Assembly (NCBI GenBank): GCA_026008535.1 | Contig: BRKX01000009.1 | Location: forward strand, 31,872,501 to 31,936,500 | DNA: 64,000 nt | Source of the DNA: Perilla frutescens | Taxonomy: Eukaryota > Streptophyta > Magnoliopsida > Lamiales > Lamiaceae | Reading direction: 5' to 3' | Shown: in pieces, positions 1 through 11,122 of the stretch | How the letters are laid out: each line of letters opens with the position of its first letter | Numbering within the stretch: the first letter of the stretch is position 1 | Notes under the pieces: generated by a model | What the model saw: only the letters and a program-made list of their open reading frames with translations | Database searches by the model: none | Told to the model about the DNA's origin: nothing | Translations under genes and position numbers: made by a program

Positions 1-1
1 A

Positions 2-367
2 TTACATTCTACCCTCCTTAATAAAAATTTCGTCCCGAAATTTGCGTACCTCTATGGGGTCATCAGGGCACAACTCCTTGATTCTACTTTCAAGCTCCCA
101 TGTAGCTTCATCTCTTCCATGGTTATTCCATAGGACTTTGACCAGTGATATCTGTTTGATCCATAATTCTTGGACCCCTCGGTCAAGAATAGCATCTGGT
201 CTTTCTTCATAAGAAAAATTCCGGTTCAGGAATATCTCCTCATTCTTTATAACGTGTTTAGGATTCAACTTACACTTCCTCAACATTAAGACATCAATCA
301 CGGTATGAACCTTAGCTAGAATCACCAATATGACTAGTTTATAAGCTACCTCATCATTCCTAGCCAA
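2..367 (-). pseudogene. Chromointegrase C-terminus with chromodomain (Ty3/gypsy)
   Basis: This 121-residue reading frame matches the end of chromovirus integrases. Residues about 5-40 (AYKLVILVILAKVHTVIDV, then MLRK) fit the integrase C-terminal strand that ends in VFHVSMLRK in this family. Residues about 55-105 form the chromodomain, with ILDRGVQELW, then VKVLWNNHGRDEATWE. The ending KEGRM followed by TAA overlaps the start of the 3' LTR, as is common in Tekay-type elements. Everything upstream, including the DDE catalytic core and reverse transcriptase, is missing, so this is a relic. The ATG at 367 is unlikely to be a real start. Confidence 0.85.
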
Positions 368-369
368 AA

Positions 370-1781
370 CACTATTTATGCTGAGTCGAAAATCTTACTA
401 AGATGTATACTCTTCCTTGGTCCACTTTAACTTGATGCGCATAACTCTTCATACGTTCTTCTTTGTATCTTTCTTCAAATATTCTTTAGCTTCATTCTTT
501 GAGTCGAGAAAAGAGAGAGAGAGAGAGAATAGATATCGATCCACCTGAATTAAAGCATATTATCTAGCTCGATCATCGTATATGTCACCTCGAACTTGAG
601 ACATCGAGTCTTGAACTGATCTTTGCTCTTCGATTAGAAACGTATAGAGGTAGGTGCAGCGAGAACGGATCTATCATTCGCGATTCTTCATCAACATTCA
701 AAATTCTCCCAACATGCTCCTCAAATACATACACACGTGAACTGCATTTCCTAGAAATCCATATAACTCAAGCCATCTAAAAGAATATACTTATCCATTC
801 TAAGTTCTTTCTATGTTCAAATCTACAAGGCACTACATAATTGTTCCCACCGTCATAGTCAATCTATTCTTTATAATCATTCATCAGATTCTCGGTTGAA
901 CCGGAATCCAGATGTCCCAGACATCCCATTAAAACCATAGGCGAACTACGGCCTTTCCGTGAACCCTCTTTCATGTAGGATTCAATCCAAACATGGCATA
1001 ACACATTCTTTTGAAATTTCGCATAATAACAAATTGACACCTTTCAGTGAAACCAATCCATGTAGGCTCATAATCTTGAACATGGAAAAACACTTAATCA
1101 ACCTATGTTCCACAAGAATCTTAACAATCATCAACTTAAAATCCAAGCTATATGCATAAGCCACAGCTAGCTATGTTCATCTACATTCTCAATCAAATCA
1201 TTCTATGTTCACATTCCATCTGCATAAGCATTCTGGGTTTCCTAACACTTTAACATCATCACATTTCCAATCACTTCCACATTATCACATTTCTAATCAT
1301 AAGGCATTAATTGCTATCATCACACTTCCTTTCGGAACATATCATGGACATATACTCCCGTTCAAAACATCACTTTTCATTTCAAACATAATGGACATAT
1401 AGTCCCATTCAAAATAATAATTCAAAACCATCTGGGCACAAAGTCCAAAAATTTTACCATCATGGACAATGAGTCCCTTTCATTCATAACCATCATCATA
1501 TGGCACGTAGTCCCAAAATAATACCATTATCCCTTCAAAACCTTCATTGGCGCGACTTTTCATAAATACCATCAAAGTGGAGAATGGTCATTATCCACAT
1601 TTCCTTTTTGAAATCAGTAAATATAATTAAAACTCAAAAATATTTTAACTCACGTACCTTTCCTTTTGAAGCAGATGAGTGCGGTGCAGGCGACGTGCTA
1701 GGCTATCAGACAATCAATTAAGAGACTACACTGAGAACTAGACTCAATCAACAATATGACAGGCCTGCAGAGTTGCAGCCT
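370..1781 (-). other. Non-coding internal region of the deleted chromovirus
   Basis: No domain is recognisable here. On the plus strand there is a loose series of short phrases of the type GGACATATAGTCCC between about 1340 and 1510, which suggests a degenerate minisatellite in the leader or spacer. A GA run lies near 510-526. The region links the primer binding site directly to the chromointegrase tail. Confidence 0.5.
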
Positions 1782-1793
1782 GCTCTGATACCA
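1782..1793 (-). other. Primer binding site, initiator-methionine tRNA
   Basis: The minus strand reads TGGTATCAGAGC, the plant tRNA-iMet primer binding site, three bases inside the end of the 5' LTR. It fixes the element's orientation and shows that the 1797-4246 segment is a 5' LTR. Confidence 0.9.
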
Positions 1794-2276
1794 CTCTGTA
1801 ACGCCCCAATCCCGGGAGAAGGGCAGGGGACCGGTGCGCTACTTGGGGGAAGGGGGAAGGGGGAAGGGGTTGTTGAACAGAAGCAATCAAAGAAATAGAG
1901 TTAGTGCCATAAAAATTTGGGCAGCATAACCTCTATAAATGGATCAATCCACGCTTTTAAAGCGTATGAAATGGCTCAAACAAGATACCATGACTCTTAG
2001 GATGAACCCAAGAAAGAATAACAAAGGCAAACTTCAATGTAAATAATAACAGTTCAAAGGTTAACTGTTAATAGGTTAGGCATGAAAAAGGACAGACTGA
2101 TGTCTGTCCAAATACTTGAAGTAAAGAGATGCCAGGCTCCCGCCTGTCGTGAAAGCAATATAAAGCCAGGCTTTTGCCTTGACATGGAAAACAATGTAAA
2201 GCCAGGCTTGCGCCTGTCTGAATAAGGAAAGTAAATAAATGTCAAGCTTTCGCCTGTCAGGAACAGAAAGTAAACG

Positions 2277-2430
2277 GGATTCGGAGAACCGAACACTCCG
2301 TAACAATAAAGAAAATGGGATTCGGAGAACCGAACACTCCATAACAGTAAAGAAAACGGAATTCGGAGAACCGAACACTCCATAACAGTAAAGAAAACGG
2401 GATTCGGAGAACCGAACACTCCGTAGCAAT
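2277..2430. repeat. Tandem minisatellite inside LTR copy A
   Basis: Four head-to-tail copies of a unit with the core ATTCGGAGAACCGAACACTC, separated by CGTAACA.TAA-type spacers. The core has internal dyad symmetry (TTCGG...CCGAA). The repeat is absent from the related LTRs at 6610 and 52760, so it expanded in this copy or its sublineage. Confidence 0.8.
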
Positions 2431-3832
2431 AATCAGAGTAAGCGGAAAGAACGTAGCGCATTTATTCAGACTCAAAAGGAAGCATGTTCTCAGTTAGACT
2501 CTATAGCGGAAAAGGAAACATATACATCAAATGATAGCCCTTCAGCCTTAGCACAGCCGTCCACCATCCCGCAGCTCATCCTGAAAAATATTTGAAAAGA
2601 TTTTGGGCGTGAGTACTAATGCACTCAGTGGGTACTTTTGAGAAAAAACCTTCACAATCATTTTATAAAACAGAATATCCAATCATATTTTAAGCATATC
2701 ATGGAAAGCTTTCAAAACAGAAAATTTGTGAATTCCATGTATACTAAATCATTTTAGTTCCATCATTGCGCGCCACTCTCCCCTAGAACGCTTACGGTGA
2801 GTCGGTTCGTGTACACAACCCGGCTGCTTAAGGTTGGACACTGCCCTGTTTGCTTGGGGCTCGATATCGTGAACCATTGTAGTTTCGTCACAAAAAACAG
2901 TAGTAGGACTTACATGAGTCAGGAGAGCACATCAAATACAGTCATGAGTTGGATATTCAATCACGTTCATTTTATAAATATCAGGGCTTAATAACCCGAA
3001 ATATATATTTTATATATAAAAAAAAACCCACCTGGAAATCGGATCTGGAACAGCTAGATCTAGATTCTGGTTCTGGTCTCAACTAGAAGTCTCCTTCTTC
3101 TGAGCCTACAAGATTATCCGACAACTTAGTTTCGATGAAAGACTACCATTAGGTCAAAATCTAACCTTTCTTAGCCATGAAGTAAATCTTATAATATCTA
3201 CTATCTTAATACACAGCACCCGGGTCATCAAAATATTTTGACTCTTAAGGGAACTTTACTCAGGGCATTTTTATAAAGAAAAACCATTTTGGAAGTTTTG
3301 GCATACGGGGTGGTCAAACCCGTATCCTAAAATTAATTCGGTACAAATAAATTCATACCGCAAGATCGGCCCATTGGAAAAATATGAAACTTTAAATAAA
3401 AATACTATATTTTAACACGGAACAACTTTTGAGCTTAAAAATACGATAGGGCTATCCACGAATGATAGATCTGAAAAAGACTACCATTTAATATTCGGAT
3501 ACCCAAAATATACCCGAAATTAAAAAGTGACAACACGGAAAATGTATATAAATATACATAGAACATAAAATCCTAAAGACACTTTTTGATCCGGCGACCC
3601 GAAAGAGTCACCGATTTGAGAGGGTGGTTGCGACTTTTGGCGGCAGTCACGGTGATTTTTCATCGTGATCGTCCGTCGTGTCATCATTTCAATCACGTAT
3701 TCGTGATCTACGCGTTGACACCTTCAAAATGACTATTTCGGAAATGAAATAGGAAACTAGAGTCGTACCTCCTCTAGAAGCTGCTCGGCGTTTCGATTTT
3801 GAAAATGAATGAAAAATGAAACCTTAACCTCC

Positions 3833-3840
3833 TATTTATA
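3833..3840 (-). promoter_or_regulatory. LTR TATA box (copy A)
   Basis: The minus strand reads TATAAATA at the position matching TATAAATAGGAG in the two related solo LTRs. Conservation in three diverged copies supports a Pol II core promoter of the LTR. Confidence 0.65.
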
Positions 3841-4246
3841 GAAGAAAAATAAATAGGATAATAACGAATAAAAGAAAGAGGATAATGATGGAATAGGATA
3901 ATGATGGAAAAAGAATAGGATAATTACGAATAGGATAATATTTCGAAAAAGAAATTGGATAATCCAAATCTATTACCTTTCACCCTAAAATTGTGCCAAG
4001 TGTTCATTTGAACTCGAAATTGGAAAATTCAAAGTTTGGCACGGTGCTTGAAAATTTTTCTATCAGCTCGAGAAAAAAATCAGAACATATTTTTAAAGTA
4101 ATTTTTGACCAAAATAAATTTTAATAGATTTCCCTGGCTGCGATTTTCCTTTATTTGAGTTCTTTAAGGACCCAACTTCTTACCTAAATTACCCTCAGGT
4201 AACATAAGTTAAATAAAAACCTTCTAAAATATTTCGGGGTATTACA

Positions 4247-5373
4247 CATAAAACCAATGATGCATCCCACAGAGTTGATTTATTCTTCAAGGAAATTGTT
4301 AGGTTGCATGGCATGCCTAGAACCATAGTGTCTGATAGAGATGCAAAGTTTTTAAGCTACTTTTGGAAGACTTTGTGATGTAAGTTAGGTACTAAACTGT
4401 TGTTTTCTACTACTTGTCACCCACTACTACTTGTCACCCACAAACAGATGGTCAAACTGAAGTTATTAATAGAACTTTATCTACTTTTTTGCGTGCTTTA
4501 ATCAAGAAGAACATAAAAACTTGGGAAGAATGCTTACCGCATGTTGAATTTTCATATAATCGATCTGTTCATTCTGCATCCCAATTTTCTCCATTTGAAG
4601 TGGCTTATGATTTTAATCCTTTGACTCCTGTGGATTTAATTCATTTACCTGTTCCAGAGCATACTAACCTAGATGGAGAAAAGAGAGCTGATTTTGTTAG
4701 ACAGATTCATGAGAAGGTGAGGGCGAACAATGAACGGTGCACTGAACAGTACGTCATGAAAGCCAACAAAGGGTGGCAGAAAGTCATGTTTGAACCTGGT
4801 GATTGGGTTTGGTTGCATATGCGGAAGGAGAGATTCCCAGCACAAAGGCGATCCAAGTTACTACCCAGAGGCGATGGACCATTTCAAGTGGTGGAGCGCA
4901 TAAATGACAACGTCTACAAGTTGGATCTTCCAGGTGAGTATAATGTCAGTACTTCATTTAATGTTGCTAACTTGAGCCCTTTTGATGTAGGTGATGAGCT
5001 GGATTTGAGGACAGATCCTTTTCAAGAGGAAGGGAATGATACGATCCAAGTCGACAGAGGATTTGATCCAATTAGAGTGCCTGAACGACTGGTGATAAGA
5101 GCCAGAGCTAAGAGGTTTAAGGAGAGTCTCAATGGATTCATTCAAGAGGTCTGGAGCCAAGAGCCGACCAAACGACCCGTGGAGGGAGTGGAACCCGAGC
5201 ACAAGTGGAAGATGGTGATCTCGAACTGCAGAACAGACTGGCACGAGTTGCAGCGTGAGTCAGGACGCGAGCAGCCGGTCGTGCCCATGGGCGCGAGTGA
5301 GGGCGCAAGTGGGACCTCTCTGAATCGGGACGTGTTGAGCTTTGGGACGAGCGCGAGTTACAGTGCGACCTGA
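4247..5373 (+). pseudogene. Ty3/gypsy integrase, 5'-truncated and frameshifted
   Basis: The frame begins directly at the inserted chromovirus and encodes the integrase core with SDRDAKF (second catalytic Asp), a stop replacing the expected Trp in WKTL (TGA), TTCHPQTDGQTEVINR (third acidic residue), then EFSYNRSVHSASQFSPFEV. The C-terminal domain has KVMFEPGDWVWLHMRKERFP and GDGPFQVVERINDN. A perfect 17-bp tandem duplication (4407-4423 and 4424-4440) shifts the frame just before the HPQTDGQ motif. The tail with NLSPF and DLRTDPFQEEG resembles gypsy elements with a long C-terminal extension, possibly CRM-like, but I do not assign a lineage. It is host to the 1-4246 insertion. Confidence 0.85.
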
Positions 5374-5935
5374 GATGCGAGTGAACTGCTCTGACCCGTG
5401 GCATGTTGAGCTTTAGACTTGGCACGAGTTACAGCGCGACCCGGGGCGCGACTGACCCCGTGTCATGCCCGTGCACGACGTGTTCCGGAATTCCAATTTT
5501 ATTATGCTTTATTCCCTATTTCCTCTAGGATATTATTTTTGGATTATTTATTTTTGGACCCAACTATATAAGGGTTGTATTACTTTGTTCCAAATCAGTT
5601 GATCATTATTATTGAAATTATTTTGTGAGTTATTTCTCTCTGGAGAATTCTCTCTATTTCACGCACACACTGTGAGATTTCTACCGACTTATCAAATAGT
5701 CGTTCCATATTTGTTTGTGGTGTCACCATTAATTTCGGGTTCGTGTTTCCAATCTTCTTCAGGTTTCGTCGTGTTCATGGTCAGGGTTCGAGTCGTTGTG
5801 AAGCTAGGGTTCATGATCTCCATCCAATTCCACCGTTGTAACCTGATACTCCTGGGAGAATCTCATCAGTGTCACTACTGCCATGCAATCTCATAAAGGT
5901 CTCCCACCCAACTTGAGCTGCTATGACACCTTTTT
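5374..5935 (+). repeat. Putative LTR/3' end of the interrupted gypsy element
   Basis: The stretch after the integrase is GC-rich to 5470 with two diverged copies of a unit (about 5330-5372 and 5402-5444, both with GTTGAGCTTT and a GAGTTACAG.GCGACC motif). A TATA box (TATATAAG, 5565-5572) with downstream pyrimidine-rich sequence follows, as in an LTR promoter. Exact LTR ends were not found, and a 94-residue ORF at 5612-5896 has no recognisable domain. Confidence 0.4.
5565..5572 (+). promoter_or_regulatory. TATA box in putative gypsy LTR
   Basis: TATATAAG followed by GGGTTGTATTAC and a CT-rich leader, the usual layout of plant LTR promoters. Inference from motif and context only. Confidence 0.4.
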
Positions 5936-6609
5936 AATTCGTCTACGCAGTAAAACCAAGATATTAGTATTTATACGGATATCAACATAAGAATTAATTA
6001 ACTTAAAAATAAATTATAATAATTAGAGTATGAACCAATGCTGCAACATGCGCCTGAGCACATCGGGATTTATTTTTGTGCTTCACAATGCCAGTACTAG
6101 TCCCATCCAGCTTAAATATTCTATTCTCAATGAAATCTCAGCATTCTCCTTAACTTTTGGAGTGTCCAGGTACACCAGCCATGTGTCCTAGACATTCTGA
6201 GGAATGCTCGCAGGCCGACCTTCCCTCCTATGCTTCTTGAATGTGTGGACCATGTCATTTTACCTCTGAGCCGTCTTCGACATCTATAATTTGAGTATCA
6301 TAAGAGTGATAGCGGGATCCCAAATGAACTCTTTTTTCACCAAATTAAATAAGAATACATTATACAACAAATATAGTTTATTCAAATAAATTTTGTATAC
6401 ATGAAACATACATTGAACTCCTCAAAATATTGCATTCTAACATCATATATCACCAACTTCCATGCATAACCAGTCGGATGTATATACCTCTTGAAGCTTG
6501 TAGTGATAGCAAACGTCACCTCATGAGCTGTCATCAACACCCTTTAAATGTAAAACACAAATAAGTTGTTACAAAAACTATATAAAAATATAAAAAATCA
6601 CAAGTGTAT

Positions 6610-9453
6610 TGTAATACCCCGAAATATTTTAAAAGATTTTATTCAATTTATATTACCCTCTGGTAAGTTAGAAAATAAGTTGGGTCCTTAAATGATTCAA
6701 ATAAAGGAAAATCGCAGCCAGGGAAATCTGTTAAATCTAATTTGGTCAAAAATTGCCTTAAAAATATGTTATGATTTTTTTTCTCGGGTTGATAGAAAAT
6801 GTTTCAAAAATCATGCCAACCTTTGAAATTTCAAATTTCGAGTTCAAATGAACTCTTGGCACAACTTTAAGTTGAAAAATAATAAATTTAATAGAAAAAG
6901 GCACATCCGTCATTATCCAATTTCTTTTTCAAAAGATTATCTTATTCGTAATTATCCTATTCTTTTTCCATCATTATCCTCTTTCTTTTATTCGTTATTA
7001 TCCTATTTATTTTTCCTCTATAAATAGGAGCTTAAGGTTTCATTTTTCATTCATTTTCAAAATCGAAACGCCGAGCAGCTTCCAGAGAATGTACGACTCG
7101 AGTTTCCTATTTCAATTTTCAAAATAGTCATTTTGAAGGTGTCAACGCGTAGATCACGAATACATGATTGAAATGATGACACGAAGGATGATCACGGTGG
7201 AAAATCATCGTGACCGCCGCCAATTCCTCGGAGAAGGTACTTTCTCCGATTCTGGTCATTCGGACCGATGAATTTAGAAATTTCAAGTTCTAAATATGTT
7301 TATATTTCGATTATCTTTAATTCTACCAATTTTGATTTTTGATGTTCTGAGTTTTCGGTATTTTTCCCCATTTTCATTTTATGTAAATCTCAGATCTACT
7401 CTTCCTGGATAGTCGTATTAGAAATCTTCTTTTTATAAATAGTCTTTGATCATTTGGATCTTGTAGTTAACCAGAATAATTTTTTGATTTCTCGTCGTTT
7501 GAAATCCGGATCCGAATATTATATTATAAATCTGCCCAGTTCGAATTTATGTTCTAGCCGTCCGATCTTTGATCTGATTACACCATTAAATTCCTTATTT
7601 TCTGTACTATCAAAAATTATACTTTTGAGCGAAAATCCAATGAGTATCGAGCTCGATCGAGACCGATACATTTTCACCTAAAATCTATGAATATTGTTAC
7701 CGAAACTTCCGTTTCGCCCATTTTGGGTCGTCAAATCGAAAATGTTTCTTCTCGAAAGTTGCTCCAAATATTATTTCCTATAAGCCTGCCAAGTTTCGCG
7801 ATCTCGTTGCGAGTTTTGAATAATTTTAATTATTTAAAGTAGACAGTTATTTTTATACCGAGAGCATGTATTATCGAAAAATTCTAAAATTCTCATTCTT
7901 TAGTCTTGGCATATATAGTATCATCCCTGAATATTTTCGTAATTTCCAAGCGGTTAAAAAGTGTTGTGGTATAGATCTGGTAAAATTTGGATAAATGACA
8001 AGTTTTGGAAAGAGACCTCTATCAAATCAGTTGATCCCAGTAAAGCAAGAATAACGTTTTGGAATTTATTTTCTTCTTCGTCGAAATTATTCGAGGTCTC
8101 TAGAGTCGCGCAATCTATTTAGAATAGAATAGAATTAATAATAGCTCCGTTTATAGTAGATTAATTCCCGAAAATATAGCGATTATCCTGAGTTGAAGTT
8201 TACCTTCTGTAGTGCCAGTTGAGCTAGAGAAAGAGTATCAGGGTTGATTCTTCAGAAGTTAGCTTTTCAGAATCCCGAAAAAGGTGGGTTATTATATTTT
8301 TACAAATTGTATCTTTCGAGCTATTAAGCTCTACTTTGTTAAAATTGCATATGTGACTATCTGTGTTAAATATTTACGTACTACTGTATGTTGTCGGAGT
8401 CTCATATACCAGCGCTGTGTCAATGTGAGTAGCTACAGTATGCATGCATTATTTGTCCTGCCCTACTCCTTGTCGGTGAGACTAAAATGAACCACTTATT
8501 GGTTATACTCTTTGGGTATACTATGGTCATACTCAACGTTATGCGCTGGTGATTTAGTTTGGGTTGCGGGCAGTGACGGGTTATACTCTTAAGCGCTTCA
8601 TGATAAAATGTTTTGGTGAACTTAGGTTGCTTCCAACTTTTAAACCTCCTAAGCTTCACTACCTGCATGAACACAGATAGATTACTTTAACAAAATAATT
8701 TGCATAACTTAAATTGTGAGAACTTACCCACTGAGTGCATTAGTACTCAGCCCAAATCTTTTCAAACATTTTCAGGACAGTAGGCTGGAGCGTGGAGGTG
8801 ATGAGGCTGAGATATGGGCTATTATGATTTACATATTTTTCCCGTTGTCCCTTTTTATTAGTATTCTGTTAAGAATTGAGTTTCCGCACATATGATATTC
8901 TTTTGCTAAATGCTAAGAACTCTTATCTTGGTATTTTGTTGATATGATTCTGCTTCTCTGATTCTGAACATTTGTTGACTTCCTGGTTAACATGTATCAT
9001 ATGCTTAGCTATATAATTATTCCAAGGGGAGGAAGCCCATCTTTCGTTATGTCTATTTGATCATTCATTTTGGCCTATGGAAGGGCATAATTTGTTCAGT
9101 ATATTGGTGTCTGTTTCTTTTGTTGGCCTATGAATGGGTCTATTGATTGTTGGTATCTGTTTATTTGTTATCGTTTGACCTATGAAAGGGCTTATTGAAT
9201 TGTTACAGCCTCCATTCTTCTTTTATAAACCGTTATAAACGGGGATTCGCTCTAGTTACAGAGGTTATGATGTCTAATTTTCCGGAAGGCATAACCTATC
9301 TTTGACATACTCGGTTGTTAAATTTTATTCCAAACATTAATCCTTTTGGATTAACACCCCGTCATTAATTTAATTACCCCATTTCTTTCTCGCTTCTTAA
9401 TTCCCACCCCCGTGGCGTCCATTTTCACGATCTTTTGGGATCGGGGCGCTACA
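6610..9453 (+). mobile_element. Solo LTR, chromovirus family (copy B), TSD TGTAT
   Basis: The segment begins TGTAATACCCCGAAATATTT and ends GATCGGGGCGCTACA, 2844 bp with no internal retroviral sequence. It is flanked by perfect 5-bp duplications TGTAT at 6605-6609 and 9454-9458. It is closely similar by eye along its length to 52760-55607 and more distantly to the LTR at 1797-4246. A solo LTR arises by recombination between the two LTRs of a full element. It interrupts the minus-strand CACTA ORF. ORFs inside it (7454-7681, 8284-8490, 8420-8674) have no domain and are ignored. Confidence 0.9.
7019..7026 (+). promoter_or_regulatory. LTR TATA box (copy B)
   Basis: TATAAATA followed by GGAGCTTAAGG, conserved with 53170-53177 and, inverted, with 3833-3840. 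Confidence 0.65.
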
Positions 9454-9618
9454 TGTATCAATTAAACTACACACATACCCATCATCTATCTGTATCGCCC
9501 GTCGACCAGCAGGATCGACAGCATGTCTTGAAGAATCATCTAGATCCAAGCCTCCAACTTCATCACCAAGTCCGGCGAATGATGATGGCAGTGATGCTGC
9601 AGAGACTCTGTTGGAGCA

Positions 9619-11122
9619 TGTTCGGTATTTTATTTCACTAAAAATACTACTCATAAGTGTACGAGATAAATGTAGCAAAACTATGGTGAGCAAGGTCGTA
9701 TCCACAGAGACAGGTTAAGTAACCCGACTAAGTACCTAATTAAATTGGTCTACTTTATCTAGAGAACTGAATTAAAAGGTTTTGAAATTTAATTAAACTA
9801 AATTGAACAAAACAAATAAAATAAATAGAATAATAAGAACGGTGAAACTTCAAAGAGAAGTGGATTATAGAGAATTATACTTAAATGGATCCTATGAATT
9901 CAATTAATATATTAAACCAAATTTAATTCCTAAATTTGCAGGAGCATCACTAAATTATCTAGACCGTCTCTCTCGAGTAAGTTCTAGACATAGATTAGAT
10001 TCTAATGATCATCTCTCGATCTCAAATTATCATCTAACTCCTGATGGTTTTAAAGATTTATTCTCCTCACGATAACTTACCAATCTTTTGATCTAGAAAG
10101 CTCGTGTTATGAATTCCTAATCCATCAACTAATAAACCTCTCTCAAGTGATAACCAATTAGGTACACAAGTGCAATTGTTGGTCAAACAATTACACAAGA
10201 CAATTCAATCAAGGAAGCATAAGCAAAAAAAGGAAAGGAACAATCATATTAATCAAAAACATAAAAATCCCTATCAATAAAAAAACCCTAAAATCTCTAA
10301 TAAATTAGCTACTCATAATGTATTTCAAATCCACAGAAAATAAAATAAACAATGGAAGCTAGCATGATAGTCCCGATAAAAGAAATCATAAACAAAAACT
10401 TATGCTAAAATCTTGAATATTCGATCTCTGTCTTCTCTCTGTTGTCTCTCTGCATTCTTGAGGGCTATCTGTCGTCTTCTACATTGTGAAAAGTCATCCA
10501 ATTTTTGTCCACAATCAGCCCCTTAAATAGGTGGGGAAATCTAAGCCCAAAAATTAAAGAAAACTAATCCCAAAAAGAAGTTAATTATTCGCCGAAAATT
10601 CACACGGTCGTCCATGCTTAACTAATCAGAATGTCACCAGATTTGATATGCGAATGAGCACAGTCCATGCAATGTGAAGCACAGACCGTGCTTGATTAAT
10701 TCCAAGCCCTTGCTTAATTTATTGGCACACGTGGACCATACTCTCCACTCATCATTATTAATCTCCACCATATTTCATGGTTGACCAAATCAGTTCCAAG
10801 CCCTTAATGAACACTTAGCACGGTTTGTGGGTATTGCTAACACGGGCCGTGCTAACTCATTGTCCTCCGGATCTTCATTTAATCATATTTTACTCATCTC
10901 ATTCGGCTCTTTACTCCATCTTTAAATCGTGAACATTCTCCTAACTCCAATACAACTCTAAATACATCCTAAACTCATGTATTTCTATTAAAACTCAATA
11001 AACTCGTAATTAACATTCAACTATTTATATAAATCAACAATAAACGTTACAAAGGGCTATGCAAACACACTAAATAAATATCTAATTAACCGCCGGAATG
11101 CATAAAAACCCCAGGTTTATCA
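9619..11122. mobile_element. LTR-like insertion in the CACTA ORF, boundaries approximate
   Basis: The stretch runs from TGTTCGGTATTTTATTTCAC to CCCCAGGTTTATCA and separates two parts of one reading frame: coding sequence stops at 9618 and resumes at 11123. It has TG...CA ends in either orientation and contains a phrase (GCAAGGTCGTATCCACAGAG) often met in plant LTR-type repeats. No matching TSD was found (GAGCA against CTCGT), so the exact ends or class may be wrong. No protein domain is visible inside. Confidence 0.5.

Larger units (their letters stand above)
1..4246 (-). mobile_element. Internally deleted Ty3/gypsy chromovirus (Tekay/Del-like), minus strand
   Basis: Read on the minus strand, the element has a 5' LTR (4246-1797), an initiator-Met tRNA primer binding site (1793-1782), a short internal region ending in a chromointegrase tail, a purine-rich tract (19-7), and the first six bases of the 3' LTR (TGTAAT, positions 6-1) at the window edge. 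The internal region is therefore only about 1.79 kb, while autonomous relatives carry gag, protease, RT, RNase H and integrase. It interrupts an integrase gene of another gypsy element at 4247, so CATAA (4247-4251) is the expected TSD; its partner lies outside the window. Structure is seen directly; lineage rests on the chromodomain and iMet PBS. Confidence 0.8.
1797..4246 (-). repeat. 5' LTR of the minus-strand chromovirus (copy A)
   Basis: The minus strand begins TGTAATACCCCGAAATATTT at 4246 and ends GGGGCGTTACA at 1797, about 2.45 kb. Its first part is clearly homologous to the solo LTRs at 6610 and 52760, including the promoter block and the following stretch ending in a GCCGAGCAGC motif; the last third is more diverged. 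About 2277-2430 holds four tandem copies of a 40-bp-scale unit containing ATTCGGAGAACCGAACACTC, which generate spurious overlapping ORFs. Another short repeated phrase (AGCCAGGCTT...GCCTGTC) lies at 2120-2260. Confidence 0.85.

Noticed and set aside
2054..2475. Three overlapping minus-strand ORFs of 72-135 residues
   Set aside because: They are three frames of the same tandem minisatellite in LTR copy A; the repeat has no stop in several frames, and there is no protein family resemblance.
1797..4246. A TIR transposon, because of TGTAA.CCC ends in inverted orientation
   Set aside because: The adjacent iMet primer binding site, the 5-bp TSDs of its relatives and the chromointegrase tail show that it is an LTR.
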